This document shows, piece after piece, positions 62,779-64,000 of a stretch of DNA of 64,000 nt (position 1 is its first letter; every line of letters starts with the position of its first letter). The stretch covers positions 186,001-250,000 of the forward strand of contig NZ_JAAGLU010000005.1 of NCBI RefSeq assembly GCF_010550245.1. Direction: 5' to 3'. The notes beneath the pieces are model-generated. The model was not told the DNA's origin, did no database searches, and saw nothing but the letters and a program-made list of their open reading frames with translations. The DNA comes from Streptomyces sp. SID12501 (GTDB lineage Bacteria > Actinomycetota > Actinomycetes > Streptomycetales > Streptomycetaceae). A program made the translations under genes and the position numbers.

Positions 62779-62797
62779 GCGTGCGCGTGCATGCATT
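62779..62797. other. Alternating purine-pyrimidine tract
   Basis: 19 bp of strict pyrimidine-purine alternation (CGCGTGCGCGTGCATGCAT) in a region of degenerate TGCGTTCAT-like repeats between two minus-strand genes. It has Z-DNA-forming composition; no role is shown. Confidence 0.6.
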
Positions 62798-62820
62798 CGT
62801 GCGTACGTTCCGTTCGTGGG

Positions 62821-64000
62821 TTACGAGGAGAAGAGGCGGCGCCAGGTCTCCGGGCCCGGGTAGCCGTCGGCCGCGCCGCCCCGCCAGCCCTGGGCGCGCT
62901 GGAAGGCCTGCACCGCACGGCGGTCCGCCTCGTTCCAGCGCGAGTCGGGCCGGGTCGTGTAGTACCGCCCGAACCCCTTCTTCACCAGCTGCTCTCCGAG
63001 CTGGGTGACGTACGGGCTGCTGGAGCCCGGCCGGAACAGGCCACGTCCGGGGAACGCGGGGACCGCTGTGCCGGTGGAGGGTGGACCGGCGGCGCCGGGG
63101 ACCGTTCCGGGGGTGGTTACCGGGGCTGTTCCGGGGTCGCTCCCGGCCGCCGGACCTTCCGGCTCGACCCCGGCCCCGATGTCGTTGCCCGTCCCGGTCA
63201 CCAGCAGTGCCCAGGTGCGCGGGCCCGGCAGTCCGTCCGCCGCCGTGCCCTGCCAGCCCTGGGCCTGCTGGAACGCCCGGGTCGCCCTGCGGTCCGCGTC
63301 CGACCAGCGCGGGCCTGGGCCCGAGGTGTAGTAGCGGGCACCGCCGCGCTCCACGAGCATCCGGCCGAGCCGGGTTACGTACTTGTTGCTGGCGCCGGTA
63401 CCGAAGTACGTCCGCCCCGGGAACCGGGCCGCGGTGTCCGGGGAGGCGCCGGGCGCCGAGTCCACCGTGCCCTCCGGGTCGTCGGCACCATCCGTGTCGC
63501 CCGGGTCCGAGGTGCCGCCCGTGTTCGCGGCGAGGCCCTTGTAGCGGTAGGCCTGATAGCGGTCCGAGTGGCTCCAGTAGGAAAGCGGGGTGGCCTGCCT
63601 GCGGGCGTGCGGGCGGGTCTCCTCGTAGGCGATGTAATAGGTGTGCGTGTAGTCCGTCCAGCCGCCGAAAATGACAACGTGCGAGCCCTTCTCCGGGTCC
63701 GACGGATTGTGGAACAGGAGAATGTCGCCAGGCTGCAGATCCTCCTTGGGAATGCGTACGCCGTACTTGTCGAGGCTGCCCGTCCATTCGTTCCCGGCGA
63801 GGTTCCAGGCCATGGAGACGAAGCCCGAGCAGTCCTGCCGGTAACCGTCTCCCCAATAGGTGCCCATGCTGTACGGCACCCGCGCGGCGACCCAGGTCCT
63901 GGCCCGGTTGATGATCTCCGCCCGGGTGGTCGTCCGGAGCTTGTCCAACGCCGGTTTTCCGGCCGGGCCGTGCAGTGGAGCCTTGCCGCCCTGCGGGGTG
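62821..64000 (-). CDS. NlpC/P60-like amidase with two peptidoglycan-binding repeats (N-terminus beyond window)
   Basis: The minus-strand frame stays open to the window edge, so the start lies to the right; the TTG at 63948 is not a convincing start. Catalytic domain near the visible N-terminus: RQDCSGFVSMAWNLAG (Cys nucleophile) and GSHVVIFGGWTDY (His). After a Gly/Asp/Pro linker come two repeats of ~75 residues, each starting FPGR and containing TRAFQQAQGWQGTAADG or VQAFQRAQGWRGGAADG and ending PGPxTW, typical Streptomyces peptidoglycan-binding modules. It probably cleaves cell-wall peptides. Confidence 0.9.
   Translation of the reverse strand, partial: TPQGGKAPLHGPAGKPALDKLRTTTRAEIINRARTWVAARVPYSMGTYWGDGYRQDCSGFVSMAWNLAGNEWTGSLDKYGVRIPKEDLQPGDILLFHNPSDPEKGSHVVIFGGWTDYTHTYYIAYEETRPHARRQATPLSYWSHSDRYQAYRYKGLAANTGGTSDPGDTDGADDPEGTVDSAPGASPDTAARFPGRTYFGTGASNKYVTRLGRMLVERGGARYYTSGPGPRWSDADRRATRAFQQAQGWQGTAADGLPGPRTWALLVTGTGNDIGAGVEPEGPAAGSDPGTAPVTTPGTVPGAAGPPSTGTAVPAFPGRGLFRPGSSSPYVTQLGEQLVKKGFGRYYTTRPDSRWNEADRRAVQAFQRAQGWRGGAADGYPGPETWRRLFSS

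Overview
This is a Streptomyces chromosome segment. It is very GC rich with strong third-position GC. It carries the desferrioxamine cluster, an adpA/oligoribonuclease pair, the cebR-cebEFG-bglC cellobiose locus and a cdgA-type cyclic-di-GMP gene in an order that, from memory, matches the S. coelicolor SCO2780 to SCO2820 region. All functional calls rest on reading the sequence and on family knowledge; no search was run.

Layout. 1-8151: two large secreted proteins on the minus strand, a LamG/DNRLRE-like protein followed by an RHS-repeat protein that runs off the left edge. 8486-8839: a small membrane protein. 9122-16644: the iron-regulated des locus (desE, desF, then desABCD), with an iron box before desE and another before desA and a strong terminator after desD. 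16793-20551: a sigma-like/zinc-finger/ricin-lectin fusion, a Tat-exported purple acid phosphatase and a small conserved protein. 20606-26250: glmS, a YaaH-type membrane protein, a universal stress protein, a small membrane protein and the developmental regulator adpA. 26375-28182: a TnpB-like element inserted between adpA and orn. 28281-29127: orn and tRNA-His. 29300-35758: the CebR-controlled cellobiose import and hydrolysis locus with two CebR operators. 35808-43706: a two-component system, a secreted protein, a spermidine-synthase-like methyltransferase, regulators, a phosphoglycerate-mutase-type phosphatase and a PAP2 membrane phosphatase. 43591-48775: a tightly coupled operon with a RecB/Dna2-type nuclease carrying a four-cysteine signature, an unrecognised 552-residue protein, an SF1 helicase and tiny coupled ORFs. 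48953-58363: an 8.7 kb stretch bounded by two identical tRNA-Lys genes, containing an M6 protease, cdgA, metabolic enzymes, an ABC-ATPase pseudogene and an IclR regulator. 58502-64000: an acyl-CoA synthetase-like protein, a DUF3592-like protein, an AA10 polysaccharide monooxygenase, an SPFH protein and a peptidoglycan-targeting protein cut by the right edge.

How the genes work together. The des genes make desferrioxamine from lysine (decarboxylation, N-hydroxylation, acylation, NIS condensation), and desE/desF take up and reduce the ferric complex. CebR represses cebEFG and bglC until cellobiose arrives; the AA10 enzyme further along fits the same polysaccharide-degrading lifestyle. AdpA, CdgA and Orn link the segment to development and c-di-GMP turnover.

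Most notable observations: adpA has no TTA codon, so the usual bldA control appears to be lost; the nuclease/helicase operon looks like a split Dna2-type machine, and its helicase C-terminal tail is repeated in a coupled 42-codon ORF; the TnpB-like gene has its RuvC triad but no zinc-ribbon cysteines and sits between imperfect inverted repeats; a palindromic repeat is inserted in frame in the phosphatase gene.
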